A DNA stretch of 50,776 nucleotides from DATLZC01 sp037444005 (lineage in GTDB: Bacteria; Chloroflexota; Dehalococcoidia; DSTF01; JACRBR01). The stretch covers positions 1 to 50,776 of the forward strand of contig JBBING010000009.1 in the NCBI GenBank assembly GCA_037444005.1, in the 5' to 3' direction. Below are positions 41,763 through 50,670 of the stretch, piece by piece. Positions within the stretch are counted from its first letter, which is position 1, and each line of letters opens with the position of its first letter. The position numbers were made by a program, and so were the translations under genes. The notes beneath the pieces were generated by a model, which ran no database searches, was not told where the DNA came from, and was given only the letters and a program-made list of their open reading frames with translations.

Positions 41763-42374
41763 TCACTCCTCCCGGTAGAGCCCTCGTTCCGCGATGTAGC
41801 GCTCCACCGCCTCCCGCACCAGGTAGCGCACGCTCGCGCCTCGCCGCAGCCGCGCCCTCAGGTCCGTCGCGCTCACGCCGATGACCGGCATTTCCACCCG
41901 CACGAGCCGTCCGCTCAGGCCAGGCAAGAGGCGATCCGCGTCCTCAGCCGTGAGACCGTCGAGCCGGCTCGCGGGCCCTCGCGCCGCCACAGCCACGAAC
42001 GCCAGCGACACGATGCGGGCCGGATCTTTCCAGTTCGGCAGGTCGAACAAGGCGTCCTCGCCGACGATGAAGTAGAGCACGGCCTCGGGGCGCTCCGCCC
42101 AAAGGGTCGCCAGTGTGTCCACGGTGTACGACGGCCCCGGCCGGTCGATCTCGATGCTCGAGCAACGGAACGCTGGATTGCCCGCGATGGCCAGCTCCAC
42201 CATCGCCCGGCGGTCGAGGGCGGGGGTGATGCGCTTCCCCGCCTTTCGCCACGGATCGCCCGCCGGCACGAACAGCACCTCGTCCAAGGCGAGCTGCTCG
42301 CGCGCCTGCTCCGCCAGCACCAGATGCCCGATGTGGATCGGGTCGAAGGTGCCGCCCAGAACGCCGAGCCTCAC
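41763..42374 (-). CDS. nadD: Nicotinate-nucleotide adenylyltransferase
   Basis: NadD makes deamido-NAD from nicotinate mononucleotide and ATP. The 203 residues have the nucleotidyltransferase signatures GGTFDPIHIGHLVLAEQAR and VIGVSATDLRARLRRG, plus FIVGEDALFDLPNWKDP. The GTG at 42374 overlaps the obgE stop by GTGA, giving the usual obg-nadD order. Length and motifs are standard. Confidence 0.95.
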   Translation of the reverse strand: MRLGVLGGTFDPIHIGHLVLAEQAREQLALDEVLFVPAGDPWRKAGKRITPALDRRAMVELAIAGNPAFRCSSIEIDRPGPSYTVDTLATLWAERPEAVLYFIVGEDALFDLPNWKDPARIVSLAFVAVAARGPASRLDGLTAEDADRLLPGLSGRLVRVEMPVIGVSATDLRARLRRGASVRYLVREAVERYIAERGLYREE

Positions 42375-43633
42375 TCCTCCCACGTCATCTCCACAGTGCC
42401 GAACCGCACGCGGTCGCCCGCGCGCACGCCCGCCCTTCGAAGCGCCGAGATCACGCCCATTCGGGCCAGCCTGCGCCTGAGCATCGCCCGAGCCTCTTCG
42501 CTCTCGACGCCCAGCATCTCCGCCGCCGCGACGGGCCGCTCCCCCTCCACAACGAACACGCCATCCTCCCTCCGCACCCGGAACGCGGGCGAAGGAGCCG
42601 CCGGCGCACGCTCCTCTGCAGGCGCCTCCGCCCGCGGCCATCCCTCGGGCTCTCGCCCGAGCATCGCGTACACGCGCTCGATGAGCGCCCGCACTCCCTC
42701 GCCCGTCTCCGCCGACACGAACATCGCGTCCCGATACCCCGCATCGCTCAGCGACCGCCGGAGTTGCTCGGCCCGCGCCCGTACCTCTTCGAGGTCGACC
42801 TTGTTCACCACGAGGAGCCGTGGCCGCTCCAGCAGCCCCGCGCCGTATTCCCGAAGCTCGCGCTCCACCGTCTTCACGTCCGCCACCACATCCCGTGACG
42901 TCCCGTCCACCAGATGGATCAGCGCTCGCGTGCGCTCGATGTGCCGGAGGAACTCCAACCCCAACCCCGCGCCAGCGTGCGCTCCCTCCACGAGGCCCGG
43001 GATATCCGCGACGACAAACGCGTCGTACCCCAGGTCCACAACGCCGAGATTCGGCTCGAGCGTCGTAAAGGGATAGGCCCCGATCTTCGGGCGCGCGCGG
43101 GACATCGCCCGCAGCAACGTCGACTTGCCCGCGTTCGGCAGCCCGACGATGCCGACGTCCGCGAGCAGCTTCAGGTCGAGCTGCAGCACTCGCTCCTCCC
43201 CCCGCTGGCCTTTCTCTGCGATCCTCGGCGTCCGGTTCGTCGGGGTTGCGAACCGCGCGTTCCCCTTCCCGCCCTGACCACCACGCGCTACTACTACCCG
43301 CTGCCCTGGCTCCGACAGGTCCGCCAGAGGCGTCTCTTCACCCTGTACCCGCACGATCGTTCCAACGGGGACCCGGATCACCAGCGGCCGTCCATCCCGG
43401 CCTTTCATCCGCGCGCCCCGCCCGTTCGCGCCGTTCTCCGCCCGGAACACCTTTTTGCGTCGGAACACACCGAGCGTCCGCAAAGACCCATCGGCGACGA
43501 TGATGACATCGCCGCCTCGCCCACCATCACCTCCGTCAGGCCCTCCCCGGGGCACGTACTTTTCCCGGCGGAAACTGACAGCTCCGTCCCCACCCTTACC
43601 TGCAATGACGTGGATAACAGCTCGATCGATCAC
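42371..43633 (-). CDS. obgE: GTPase ObgE (Obg)
   Basis: Obg is an essential ribosome-assembly GTPase. The 420 residues show the Gly-rich Obg fold (IAGKGGDGAVSFRREKYVP, GPDGGDGGRGGDVII), the G domain (GLPNAGKSTLLRAMS, DIPGLVEGAHAGAGLG, NKVDLEEV) and a C-terminal OCT domain (about 345-420). It starts with GTG at 43633. A perfect TATAAT lies 36 bp upstream, so it can be transcribed apart from dnaA. CGTGGATAA, one base from a DnaA box, lies in the first codons (43609-43617). Confidence 0.96.
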   Translation of the reverse strand: MIDRAVIHVIAGKGGDGAVSFRREKYVPRGGPDGGDGGRGGDVIIVADGSLRTLGVFRRKKVFRAENGANGRGARMKGRDGRPLVIRVPVGTIVRVQGEETPLADLSEPGQRVVVARGGQGGKGNARFATPTNRTPRIAEKGQRGEERVLQLDLKLLADVGIVGLPNAGKSTLLRAMSRARPKIGAYPFTTLEPNLGVVDLGYDAFVVADIPGLVEGAHAGAGLGLEFLRHIERTRALIHLVDGTSRDVVADVKTVERELREYGAGLLERPRLLVVNKVDLEEVRARAEQLRRSLSDAGYRDAMFVSAETGEGVRALIERVYAMLGREPEGWPRAEAPAEERAPAAPSPAFRVRREDGVFVVEGERPVAAAEMLGVESEEARAMLRRRLARMGVISALRRAGVRAGDRVRFGTVEMTWEE

Positions 43634-43668
43634 GGGAATGAGGGAAGTACGTTGAACAAAGCCCCGTC

Positions 43669-43704
43669 ATTATAGGGGCGGGGTCGTGTGAGTTGTGTGG
43701 AAAA
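43669..43704 (-). promoter_or_regulatory. obgE -10 box and a DnaA-box-like site
   Basis: In the 89-bp dnaA-obgE gap, minus-strand TATAAT (43669-43674) is a perfect -10 without a clear -35. Next to it lies TTTTCCACA (43696-43704, minus strand), one base from the DnaA box TTATCCACA. Two further one-mismatch boxes (TTATCCACG) occur at 43609-43617 and 43814-43822. Confidence 0.45.
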
Positions 43705-43722
43705 CGCGGCGCGTGGAGGGGA

Positions 43723-45072
43723 CTACGCGACGTCAGTGAGGGAGGCGCGGAGGGCCTCGACGTCGCGGCGGGTCTCCGGGACGACCTGAAGTTCGTTCGC
43801 GATGCGTTGGACCGCGTGGATAACGGTGGAGTGGTCGCGCCCGCCGAGGAGCCTTCCGATGTCGGACAAGGGTTGGCGACCCAACTCGCGAAGCAGGTAC
43901 ATCACGAGATGGCGAGCGTAGGTGGTCTTGCGGTCGCGCTTCTTGCTCGTGAGGTCCTGGAGATCGACACCGACGTGCCGGCAGACGGCGTCGATGATGA
44001 CGCTCGCCGGGACTGGTTCGGGAGGCCGGGTGTCGGCGAAGGGCGCGAGCGCCTTGCGGGCGAGCTCGGGGCTGATGGCGTCGCCGAGGTGGAGCTGGGC
44101 GAAGGCGACCACGCGGTTGAAGCCGCCCTCGAGCTCACGGACGTTGGCGGTCTCTCGGGAGGCGATGAGGTCGAGGATGTCGTGAGTCATGGGGATGCCT
44201 TCGCGGCGCGCTCTCGCGGCGACGATGGCGAAGCGGGTCTGGTAGGAGGGCGGTTGGATGTCGGCGACGAGCCCTGCGCCGAGACGCGACCGCAGCTTCG
44301 GGACGAGGCCTGCGAGGAGTGCGGGAGGCCGGTCCGACGTGACCGCGATGTGGCCTCCGGCCGACGCGAGGTCATCGAAGGTGTGGAAGAACTCTTCCTG
44401 CGTGTGCTCCTTTCCCTCGAGAAACTGCAGGTCGTCGATGAGGAGCAAGTCGCACTGGCGGTAGCGATCGCGGAAGGCCTGGAAGGAGCGATCGCGCGCC
44501 GCGGCGGCGAAGTCGTTGGCGAAGCGCTCGGCGGTGGCGAAGACCACGGTCTTGCCTTCGGCGACGGCGCGGTGGCCGATGGCGTGCAGGAGATGGGTCT
44601 TGCCGAGCCCCACCGGTCCGCAGATGACCGTCGCGTGGTACGGAGGGGACCCGCTCGCGGCGGCGAGCGCGGCGTTGTAGGCCAGGCGGTTCTCCTCAGC
44701 CGTAACGAAGGCGTCGAACGTGAAGGCGGGGTTGAACAGCGGCGCCGTGCGGGCGCGCTCGCTGAGCGCGGAGCGCACCTCGGCCGGGTCGAGGAGCGCA
44801 GGCGGGGGTGGCGTCGCGTCCCCTCGGAAGACCTCGAACACGACATCGAGGGGCCGCTCGGCGACGGCGGCGATGGTCTTCAGAATGATGGACTTGAGCC
44901 GCGTTTCGAGCCACTCGCGGGCGAAGTCGGTGGGCGCGCCGACGACGAGACGGTCGTCCTCGATGCGCAGGCCGCGGGTGTCGCGGAGCCAGGTATCGAA
45001 ATTGGGGCGCGTGACCTGGAGCTCGAGCCGGCCGAGCGCGGTGTCCCAGAGTTCCCTGGCGTACGCTTGCAT
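43723..45072 (-). CDS. dnaA: Chromosomal replication initiator DnaA
   Basis: DnaA binds oriC boxes and opens the duplex. The 449 residues include domain I (about 1-75, WDTALGRLELQVTRPNFDTW), a short linker, the AAA+ domain III (Walker A GPVGLGKTHLL, Walker B LLLIDDLQFLEG, sensor HIAVTSDRPP) and the domain IV helix-turn-helix with GGRDHSTVIHAVQRI. Domain II is short. I take the ATG at 45072, since homology begins there; the upstream in-frame stretch is not family-like. No dnaN is adjacent; obgE and nadD follow instead, an unusual neighbourhood. Confidence 0.95.
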   Translation of the reverse strand: MQAYARELWDTALGRLELQVTRPNFDTWLRDTRGLRIEDDRLVVGAPTDFAREWLETRLKSIILKTIAAVAERPLDVVFEVFRGDATPPPPALLDPAEVRSALSERARTAPLFNPAFTFDAFVTAEENRLAYNAALAAASGSPPYHATVICGPVGLGKTHLLHAIGHRAVAEGKTVVFATAERFANDFAAAARDRSFQAFRDRYRQCDLLLIDDLQFLEGKEHTQEEFFHTFDDLASAGGHIAVTSDRPPALLAGLVPKLRSRLGAGLVADIQPPSYQTRFAIVAARARREGIPMTHDILDLIASRETANVRELEGGFNRVVAFAQLHLGDAISPELARKALAPFADTRPPEPVPASVIIDAVCRHVGVDLQDLTSKKRDRKTTYARHLVMYLLRELGRQPLSDIGRLLGGRDHSTVIHAVQRIANELQVVPETRRDVEALRASLTDVA

Positions 45073-45524
45073 GGGCGACGAGCCGCACTCCAGTGAGAGC
45101 GGGCGGCACGGCGACGAAGACGACACCCCGCCACCCCGGTTCCTCGCGTATGAGGAACGGGCCGCCCCGCTCAACCTTCAGACGACCTCTTGAACGTCCA
45201 GGAACCCGCGGAGTCCTCGGAGGCGTTCCAAGGATAGCGTCGGTTCGGTGGTTCGCAGGTCACCCCGGGCCCCCACCGGGGAAGGCGGTCGACCCCTTCG
45301 GCGGGCCGGCGCCGCCGGCTGCCTGCCGTCCCGGCAGGCCTGTGGCCCCTGGACGCGCCAGAGGATAGCAGGGCCTTTTTCGGCCGATCAAGCCCCTTAT
45401 GACGATTTGCGGGGGGATTTTCCCGCCCTTTTCGAACCCGCACGTACGAAGTTGACCATAGCGCCGCGCCTCCCCACGGCGCCCCGTATAATGCGCCCGA
45501 ACGAAGGCACACGAAGGGATCGCG
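45073..45524. other. 452-bp intergenic region between divergent dnaA and coaX
   Basis: No gene is supported here. Plus-strand TATAAT (45487-45492) is a perfect -10 for coaX without a -35. Minus-strand TGCTATCCT (45362-45370) is an extended -10 candidate for dnaA, with a second TATCCT at 45231-45236. A hairpin (GCCTGCCG / CGGCAGGC, 45321-45339) and a weaker stem (GCGGG / CCCGC, 45409-45426) followed by CCTTTT are present. I see no DnaA-box array or strongly AT-rich segment, so it does not look like a classical oriC. Confidence 0.5.
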
Positions 45525-46292
45525 ATGCTGCTGGCGCTCGACATCGGCAACACCAACATCACCCTCGGCGTCTTCGAAGGCGAACGGCTGCGGGCCACCT
45601 GGCGCCTCTCGCCCGACCCGCGGCGGCCCGCCGACGAATACGCCATTCCGGTCCTGGGCCTCCTGCGCGCGGAGGGGATCGCCCCGAAGGAGATCACCGA
45701 AGCCGTGCTCGCGTCGGTGGTGCCCGACATGGTGCCCGTGTTCGAGCAGCTCTGCCGGCGCTACTTCGGGCTGTCGCCCCTGGTGGTGGGCACCGGAACG
45801 CGGACCGGCGTGCGCATCCTGTACGAGAACCCGCGCGACGTGGGCGCGGACCGCGTATGCGACGTCGTCGCGGCGCTCAAGCTGTACGGCCCGCCGCCGC
45901 TCATCATCGTCGACCTGGGGACGGCGACGGTGTTCGACGCCGTCGACGCCAACGGCGACTACCTCGGCGGGGCCATCGCGCCCGGCATCGGCATTGCGTC
46001 GGAGGCGCTGTTCGAGCGCGCGGCCAAGCTCTACCGCGTCGAGCTCGAACGTCCGAAGGCGGTGATCGGCCGCAACACGGTGACGGCCATCCAGTCGGGC
46101 GTACTGTACGGGTACGTCGAGCTGGTGGAGGGCATGGTGCGGCGCTTCCGGGAGGAGCTGGGTGGGCGGGCCACTGTGATCGGGACGGGTGGCTGGGCTC
46201 AACGCCTCTCGCACGTCACCCGCGTGTTCGATCATGTTGACACCGAGCTCACGCTCGTCGGCCTGCGGCTTATCCACGAGGCGAACCGATAG
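45525..46292 (+). CDS. coaX: Type III pantothenate kinase
   Basis: CoaX phosphorylates pantothenate, the first step to coenzyme A. The 255 residues start MLLALDIGNTNITLGVFEGE (phosphate-binding ASKHA loop), and contain NPRDVGADRVCDVVAA, IIVDLGTATVFDAVDANGDY with the catalytic Asp, and GGAIAPGIGIASEALFERAA. AAGGGA precedes the ATG. The stop codon shares one base with the coaBC GTG start, making a compact CoA-synthesis operon. TTATCCACG (46270-46278) inside the gene is a one-mismatch DnaA box. Confidence 0.96.
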   Translation: MLLALDIGNTNITLGVFEGERLRATWRLSPDPRRPADEYAIPVLGLLRAEGIAPKEITEAVLASVVPDMVPVFEQLCRRYFGLSPLVVGTGTRTGVRILYENPRDVGADRVCDVVAALKLYGPPPLIIVDLGTATVFDAVDANGDYLGGAIAPGIGIASEALFERAAKLYRVELERPKAVIGRNTVTAIQSGVLYGYVELVEGMVRRFREELGGRATVIGTGGWAQRLSHVTRVFDHVDTELTLVGLRLIHEANR

Positions 46293-47509
46293 TGGACAGA
46301 GTGTTGACAGAGAAGCGCATCGCGCTCGGGGTCACCGGGAGCATCGCCTGCTATAAGGCGGTGGACCTGGCGAGCAAGCTCACGCAGCTCGGCGCCCTGG
46401 TCGACGTCCTGATGACGCCCTCGGCGGCCCGCTTCGTGTCCCCGCTCTCGTTCCGGGGCGTCACGGGGCGGGCGGTGTTCGTGGACATGTTCGATCCCGA
46501 GAGCGAGACGGCGGAGCAGCACGTCGCCATCGCCCGGCGGGCGGCCGGGATGATCATCGCCCCCGCCAGCGCGACGACCATCGCCCGACTGGCCAACGGG
46601 CTTGCGGAGGACATGGTGAGCCTGACGGCGCTGGCGACGACGGCCCCGGTCGTGGTCGCGCCGGCGATGGACCACCACATGTGGGAGCATCCCGCAACGC
46701 AGCACAACCTGCGGATGTTGCAGGCGCGCGGCGCGCTGGTGGTCGGGCCCGAGGAGGGGCGGCTGGCGTCGGGCCACACGGGCATGGGGCGCCTCGCTGA
46801 GACGCCGACGCTCATCGCCGCCTTGAAGACGGCCATGGGCCGCCACGGGGATCTCGCGGGCAGGCGGATCGTCGTCACCGCCGGGCCGACCCGCGAGGCG
46901 ATCGACACGGTGCGCTTCATCAGCAATTACTCGTCCGGCAAAATGGGCTTCGCCGTTGCCGAGGCGGCCCGGGATCGCGGCGCCACCGTCACGCTCGTGA
47001 CCGGCCCGACGGCGTTGCCCGAGCCGTGGGGGGTCATGACCGTGCACGTGCAGACCACGGCGCAGATGGCCGAGGCCGTGGCGTCCGCGTGCGAGGACGC
47101 CGACGCCATCGTCATGGCGGCCGCGCCCTCCGACTTCCGTCCGGCCGAGGTGGCCTCCCGGAAGATCAAGCGCACGGGCGAGGAAGTCACCATCCGGCTC
47201 GCGCCCAACCCCGACATCATCGCGAGCCTTCCGGGCGAACGGCTCATCAAGGTGGGGTTCGCGGCGGAGAGCGAAGACGTCCTCGAGAACGCCGAGGCGA
47301 AGGTGGCCCGCAAAGGGCTCGCGTTCATCGTGGCCAACGACGTCACCGCGCCGGGCTCGGGCTTCGGCACGGACACCAATCAGGTGGTGTTCATCGAGGC
47401 GTCGGGCCGTCGCGAGCATCTGCCGCTGCTCCCCAAGAGCGAGGTCGCGCATCGGATTCTCGACCGCGTGGTCGAGCTGCTGCGGGAGCGCGAAGGGACG
47501 GGCGCTTAG
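46292..47509 (+). CDS. coaBC: Phosphopantothenoylcysteine decarboxylase/synthetase, CoaC variant
   Basis: The bifunctional enzyme couples cysteine to phosphopantothenate (CoaB, residues about 185-405) and decarboxylates the product (CoaC, about 1-180). CoaB motifs are VTAGPTREAIDTVRFISNYS and APNPDIIASLPG. In CoaC the His of EQHVAIARRA (about 77) is kept, but the usual PxMNxxMW reads PAMDHHMW (Asp127) and the ACGxxGxGR Cys is Ser160 (LASGHTGMGRL). Several lineages, including mycobacteria, have similar changes, so activity is still likely. The stop overlaps the convergent MFS gene by 4 bp. Confidence 0.95.
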   Translation: MDRVLTEKRIALGVTGSIACYKAVDLASKLTQLGALVDVLMTPSAARFVSPLSFRGVTGRAVFVDMFDPESETAEQHVAIARRAAGMIIAPASATTIARLANGLAEDMVSLTALATTAPVVVAPAMDHHMWEHPATQHNLRMLQARGALVVGPEEGRLASGHTGMGRLAETPTLIAALKTAMGRHGDLAGRRIVVTAGPTREAIDTVRFISNYSSGKMGFAVAEAARDRGATVTLVTGPTALPEPWGVMTVHVQTTAQMAEAVASACEDADAIVMAAAPSDFRPAEVASRKIKRTGEEVTIRLAPNPDIIASLPGERLIKVGFAAESEDVLENAEAKVARKGLAFIVANDVTAPGSGFGTDTNQVVFIEASGRREHLPLLPKSEVAHRILDRVVELLREREGTGA

Positions 47510-48744
47510 CGGGGAGGCCGCGAGAGCGCCGGCTCCCGCGCGCCACTTGCGGCCTCAGCCTCGCGGGCCGGTTCACGGACGAACGCCAGCACGAGCAGCC
47601 CCACACCGATGAGGGCGAGGCCGTCCACCACGAACCCGGTGTGGACCCCGAAGCTTCTTGCGATGGCGCCGCCCGTCAGCGGCGCGACCGCGATGGCGAG
47701 CGCCTGGGCGCTGCCGGCGAGCCCGAAGGCCGCGCCCTGACGGCCTTCGGGCGAGAGCGCGCCGATGAGGGCGTTGGCCGCCGGCAGCATGCCCCCACTG
47801 AACATGCCCACGACGGCCAGCGAGAGCAGCAGAAGCGGGACGTCGTTCGCCAGCGCCACCGGCACGTACGCCGCTCCCGCCCCGAGCGTGGCGACGGCGA
47901 GCGCGTTGCGGTAGCCGATGCGGTCCGACGCTCGCCCGACGGCGAGCGCCGCTACGGAACTCGTGGCGGCGAGAGCGGAGAACGCGAAGCCCGAGACCAC
48001 GGCGGGCCGCGACAGCTCGAACGTGTCCACCAGCAGCGGGATGATCGGCCGCACGAAGGCCGGCGCGCCGTTCAGAAAGAAGACGACGCCGACGAGCAGG
48101 AGCAGTTGGCGGTTCGCCGCGACGACCCGGAGGCCCGACACGAAGGACTCTCGCTGCCGCGCGCCGGAGGCGCGAGACTCCTGCACCTGCGTGAGCACCA
48201 GGACGAAAGAGAGGGCGTACACGGCGCCGGCGATCACGAACGTCGCGCGGAAGCCCGCGGCGTCGGCCAGCGAGCCGCCCACGACGGGGCCGACGAACTG
48301 TGAGAGGAACAGCGCCATCTGCACGAGGCCAAGCGAGTAGCCGACGCGCGGTGCGGGGGCGGCCGAGGCGACGAGGGCGTTGGCCGCCGGGATCGTGCCC
48401 ACGAAGGCCCCCTGCGCCAGGCGCAGCGCCGCGAGCTGCCAGACGTTCTGCACGAAGCCCTGCAGCGTCAGCACCACCGTCGCGCCAGCGTAGGCCCGGA
48501 GCAGCATCGCCTTCCGCCCGAAGCGGTCGGCCAGCGCGCCCCACACCGGCGCGAACACGAAGAGGGAGACGCCGGTCGCCGTCGCCAGCAGACCGGACCA
48601 GAGGGCGACGTCGCCCTCGTCGGTGACGCCGAGCTCCTTCACGTAGAAGGGGACGAAGGGGAAGATGAGGTTCGCGCCCGCGAGGGCGATGAACTGAGCG
48701 ATAGAGACCGCGTAGACGGTCCGTTGCCAGGCTGCGAGCGTCAC
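47506..48744 (-). CDS. MFS drug/solute efflux transporter
   Basis: The 412-residue protein has about 12 membrane segments and the MFS loop 2-3 motif in GALADRFGRKAMLLRAYAG, with a second half repeat in VGRASDRIGYRNALAVATLG. The layout fits the drug:H+ antiporter-1 group (Tet/MdtG-like). The substrate is unknown. The start is GTG at 48744, with an extended -10 promoter 57 bp upstream. The C-terminus carries a soluble Arg/Glu tail (about 385-412). Confidence 0.9.
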   Translation of the reverse strand: MTLAAWQRTVYAVSIAQFIALAGANLIFPFVPFYVKELGVTDEGDVALWSGLLATATGVSLFVFAPVWGALADRFGRKAMLLRAYAGATVVLTLQGFVQNVWQLAALRLAQGAFVGTIPAANALVASAAPAPRVGYSLGLVQMALFLSQFVGPVVGGSLADAAGFRATFVIAGAVYALSFVLVLTQVQESRASGARQRESFVSGLRVVAANRQLLLLVGVVFFLNGAPAFVRPIIPLLVDTFELSRPAVVSGFAFSALAATSSVAALAVGRASDRIGYRNALAVATLGAGAAYVPVALANDVPLLLLSLAVVGMFSGGMLPAANALIGALSPEGRQGAAFGLAGSAQALAIAVAPLTGGAIARSFGVHTGFVVDGLALIGVGLLVLAFVREPAREAEAASGAREPALSRPPR

Positions 48745-48800
48745 GCCGGCGCGATCCTGGTTGCTGGTGACGGTGCGTCGCGGGCGGCCGGGGCCGCGTC

Positions 48801-48809
48801 AGTATAGCA
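48801..48809 (-). promoter_or_regulatory. Extended -10 promoter of the MFS gene
   Basis: TGCTATACT on the minus strand matches the extended -10 element TGnTATAAT except at one base, 57 bp ahead of the GTG start. Confidence 0.55.
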
Positions 48810-48830
48810 CCGCCCGGCGCGGGGAAACGG

Positions 48831-48862
48831 CGCCGCCCCGGCGCCGACGGACCGGGGCGGCG
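48831..48862 (-). terminator. Hairpin terminator after the small gene at 48887
   Basis: An 11-bp perfect stem (CGCCGCCCCGG / CCGGGGCGGCG) with a 10-nt loop lies 25 bp after the stop. On the minus strand CCGTTTCC follows, a weak T-run. It separates the small gene from the MFS promoter. Confidence 0.6.
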
Positions 48863-48886
48863 TGAAACGAGGGCTGAAGGCGGTCG

Positions 48887-49042
48887 TCAGGCGGCGATGC
48901 GCGTCCTCCGGGCGACCTCGCCGAACGTCCGTCGGCGGATGCGCTCGATGGCTTCCGGCGTCGGCGCCTGCTTCACGCGGGCCCGCGCCGGAGCCAGCGT
49001 TCGTTCGAGCCACCGCTTCGTCTGCATCAACTCCAGGGTCAT
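48887..49042 (-). CDS. 51-residue basic hypothetical protein
   Basis: The product MTLELMQTKRWLERTLAP continues as a highly basic helical segment with a Pro-Thr-Pro-Glu motif (QAPTPEAIERIRRRTFGEVA). No family is recognised. I prefer the ATG at 49042, which has GAGGAGA about 9 nt upstream; two upstream ATGs (49060, 49063) would add 6-7 residues. A terminator follows. It is 98 bp after pepA on the same strand and may be transcribed with it. Confidence 0.55.
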   Translation of the reverse strand: MTLELMQTKRWLERTLAPARARVKQAPTPEAIERIRRRTFGEVARRTRIAA

Positions 49043-49140
49043 GGCCGGCTGTCTCCTCATCATTCCATCCTCAGAATCGGCGCTGGGGCGCCGCATCCGA
49101 AGCGGTGAGCCCATGAAAATTCCCCAAGGGGGCGCAACCG

Positions 49141-50637
49141 TCACGACGCCGACATGGACAGCGCGAGGTGCGCGAGCGTGCGCACCGGGATGCCGCTGGC
49201 GCCCTTTACCAGGGCCCCGCGCTCTTTGTCCATCACGTCGACCCCGGCGATGTCCAGGTGCGCCCAGGGGGTGTCTTCCGCGAACTCTTTCAGGAAGAAG
49301 GCGGCGGTGATGGAGCCGGCGTTCCGTCCGCCGGTGTTCTTGATGTCCGCAACGTCGCTCTTGATCTGCTCGCGGTACTCCTCGAACATCGGGAGCTCCC
49401 ACACCTTCTCGCCCGCCGCCTTCGCCGCCGCTTTGATGCGCTCCACGAGCGCGGCGTCGCTGCCCATGACGCCGAACGCCACGTTGCCCAGCGCAACCGA
49501 GATGGCGCCGGTGAGCGTCGCCACGTCGACGATGGGCGAGCAGCCGAGTTGCCGGGCGTAGGTGATGCCGTCCGCGAGAATGAGCCGCCCCTCCGCGTCC
49601 GTGTTGATGACCTCGATCGTCTTGCCGCTCATGGCGCGGAGGACGTCGCCCGGCTTCGTGGCCCCGCCTCCGGGCATGTTCTCCGTGGCGGGCACGACGG
49701 CGGTCACGTTGATCTTCGGCTTGAGCCGGGCGATGGCCCCCATGGCGGCGATGACCGCGCCACCGCCGGCCATATCGCCCTTCATCTCCTCCATGCCCGC
49801 GGCGGGCTTGATGGAGATGCCGCCGGTGTCGAACGTGATGCCCTTCCCCACCAGCCCGAGCGTGGGACCGTCGCCGTGGCGGTACCGCAACACGATGAGC
49901 TTCGGCGGCTGATGGCTCCCTGCGGCGACACCGAGGAAGGCCCCCATGCCCAGCGCCTCGATCTGCGGCCGGTCCAGGATCTCCCACTCGAGGCCGACGG
50001 CGGCTGCCAGCGATTGCGCGCGATGGGCGAGCTCGGTGGGGGTGAGCACGTTCGCGGGCTCGTTCGCCAGGTCGCGCGCGAAGTTCTGCGCCTCCGCCAG
50101 TACGACGCCCTGCTCGACCCCTTCCTCGAGGTTGTTCAGCTTCGCGAAGTCGTGCTCGACCAGTACGACCTCTTCGACCTCGGTGGCGTCTTCTTCGGGG
50201 CGCTTGTGCTTGCGGAAGCGGTACAGTCCCAGGATCGTGCCCTCGGCGATGGCCTGCGCGCAGGCGCGGGGGTCGAGTCTCGCGATGCCGGCTCCGTGGG
50301 TGATGGTGGCGAATCGCCGGACGCGCGCGGCTCTGAGCCGCCGCGCGATGTCGGCCGAGAGGTCGCGTACGCGGTCGACCGAGAACTCGGCGGGCTTGCC
50401 GAGGCCGGCGACGAGCACCCGCGGCGCGGGGATCTTCCCGAAGGTGGGGAAGAGGGTCAGCTCGCCGTACTTGCCGCGGATGTCCCCCTGCTCGATGAGA
50501 CGGGAGATGGCGCCATCCAGCGCGCGGTCGACGGCGCCCGTTCCGCCTCCCGGCCGGGTGACGCCTTCGAAGAGGTTGACGACGACGCAATCGGTTGTCG
50601 TCCGGGCGATGTCGCCGGACTCCACGCGGACCAGCAT
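49141..50637 (-). CDS. pepA: Leucyl aminopeptidase (M17, cytosol aminopeptidase)
   Basis: This hexameric dizinc exopeptidase removes N-terminal residues. The 498 residues match M17: LVGKGITFDTGGISIKPA and GMEEMKGDMAGGGAVIAAM with the metal-binding Lys and Asp, and the signature VINTDAEGRLILADGITYA with Asp and Glu ligands. The N-terminal regulatory domain (about 1-160) is complete. I take the ATG at 50637, which has GGAAAGGA upstream, over an in-frame TTG at 50655. A -10 box within an inverted repeat lies just upstream. Some PepA proteins also bind DNA; nothing here tests that. Confidence 0.95.
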   Translation of the reverse strand: MLVRVESGDIARTTTDCVVVNLFEGVTRPGGGTGAVDRALDGAISRLIEQGDIRGKYGELTLFPTFGKIPAPRVLVAGLGKPAEFSVDRVRDLSADIARRLRAARVRRFATITHGAGIARLDPRACAQAIAEGTILGLYRFRKHKRPEEDATEVEEVVLVEHDFAKLNNLEEGVEQGVVLAEAQNFARDLANEPANVLTPTELAHRAQSLAAAVGLEWEILDRPQIEALGMGAFLGVAAGSHQPPKLIVLRYRHGDGPTLGLVGKGITFDTGGISIKPAAGMEEMKGDMAGGGAVIAAMGAIARLKPKINVTAVVPATENMPGGGATKPGDVLRAMSGKTIEVINTDAEGRLILADGITYARQLGCSPIVDVATLTGAISVALGNVAFGVMGSDAALVERIKAAAKAAGEKVWELPMFEEYREQIKSDVADIKNTGGRNAGSITAAFFLKEFAEDTPWAHLDIAGVDVMDKERGALVKGASGIPVRTLAHLALSMSAS

Positions 50638-50670
50638 GAGGCCATCCTTTCCCAACGGCTGTGAGCGCTC

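Noticed and set aside
45175..45480. A structured RNA (SRP RNA, RNase P or tRNA) in the dnaA-coaX gap
   Set aside because: I see hairpins but none of the conserved cores of these RNAs, such as the SRP GGAAGC tetraloop context, the RNase P P4 helix or a T-loop GGTTCGA with acceptor pairing.
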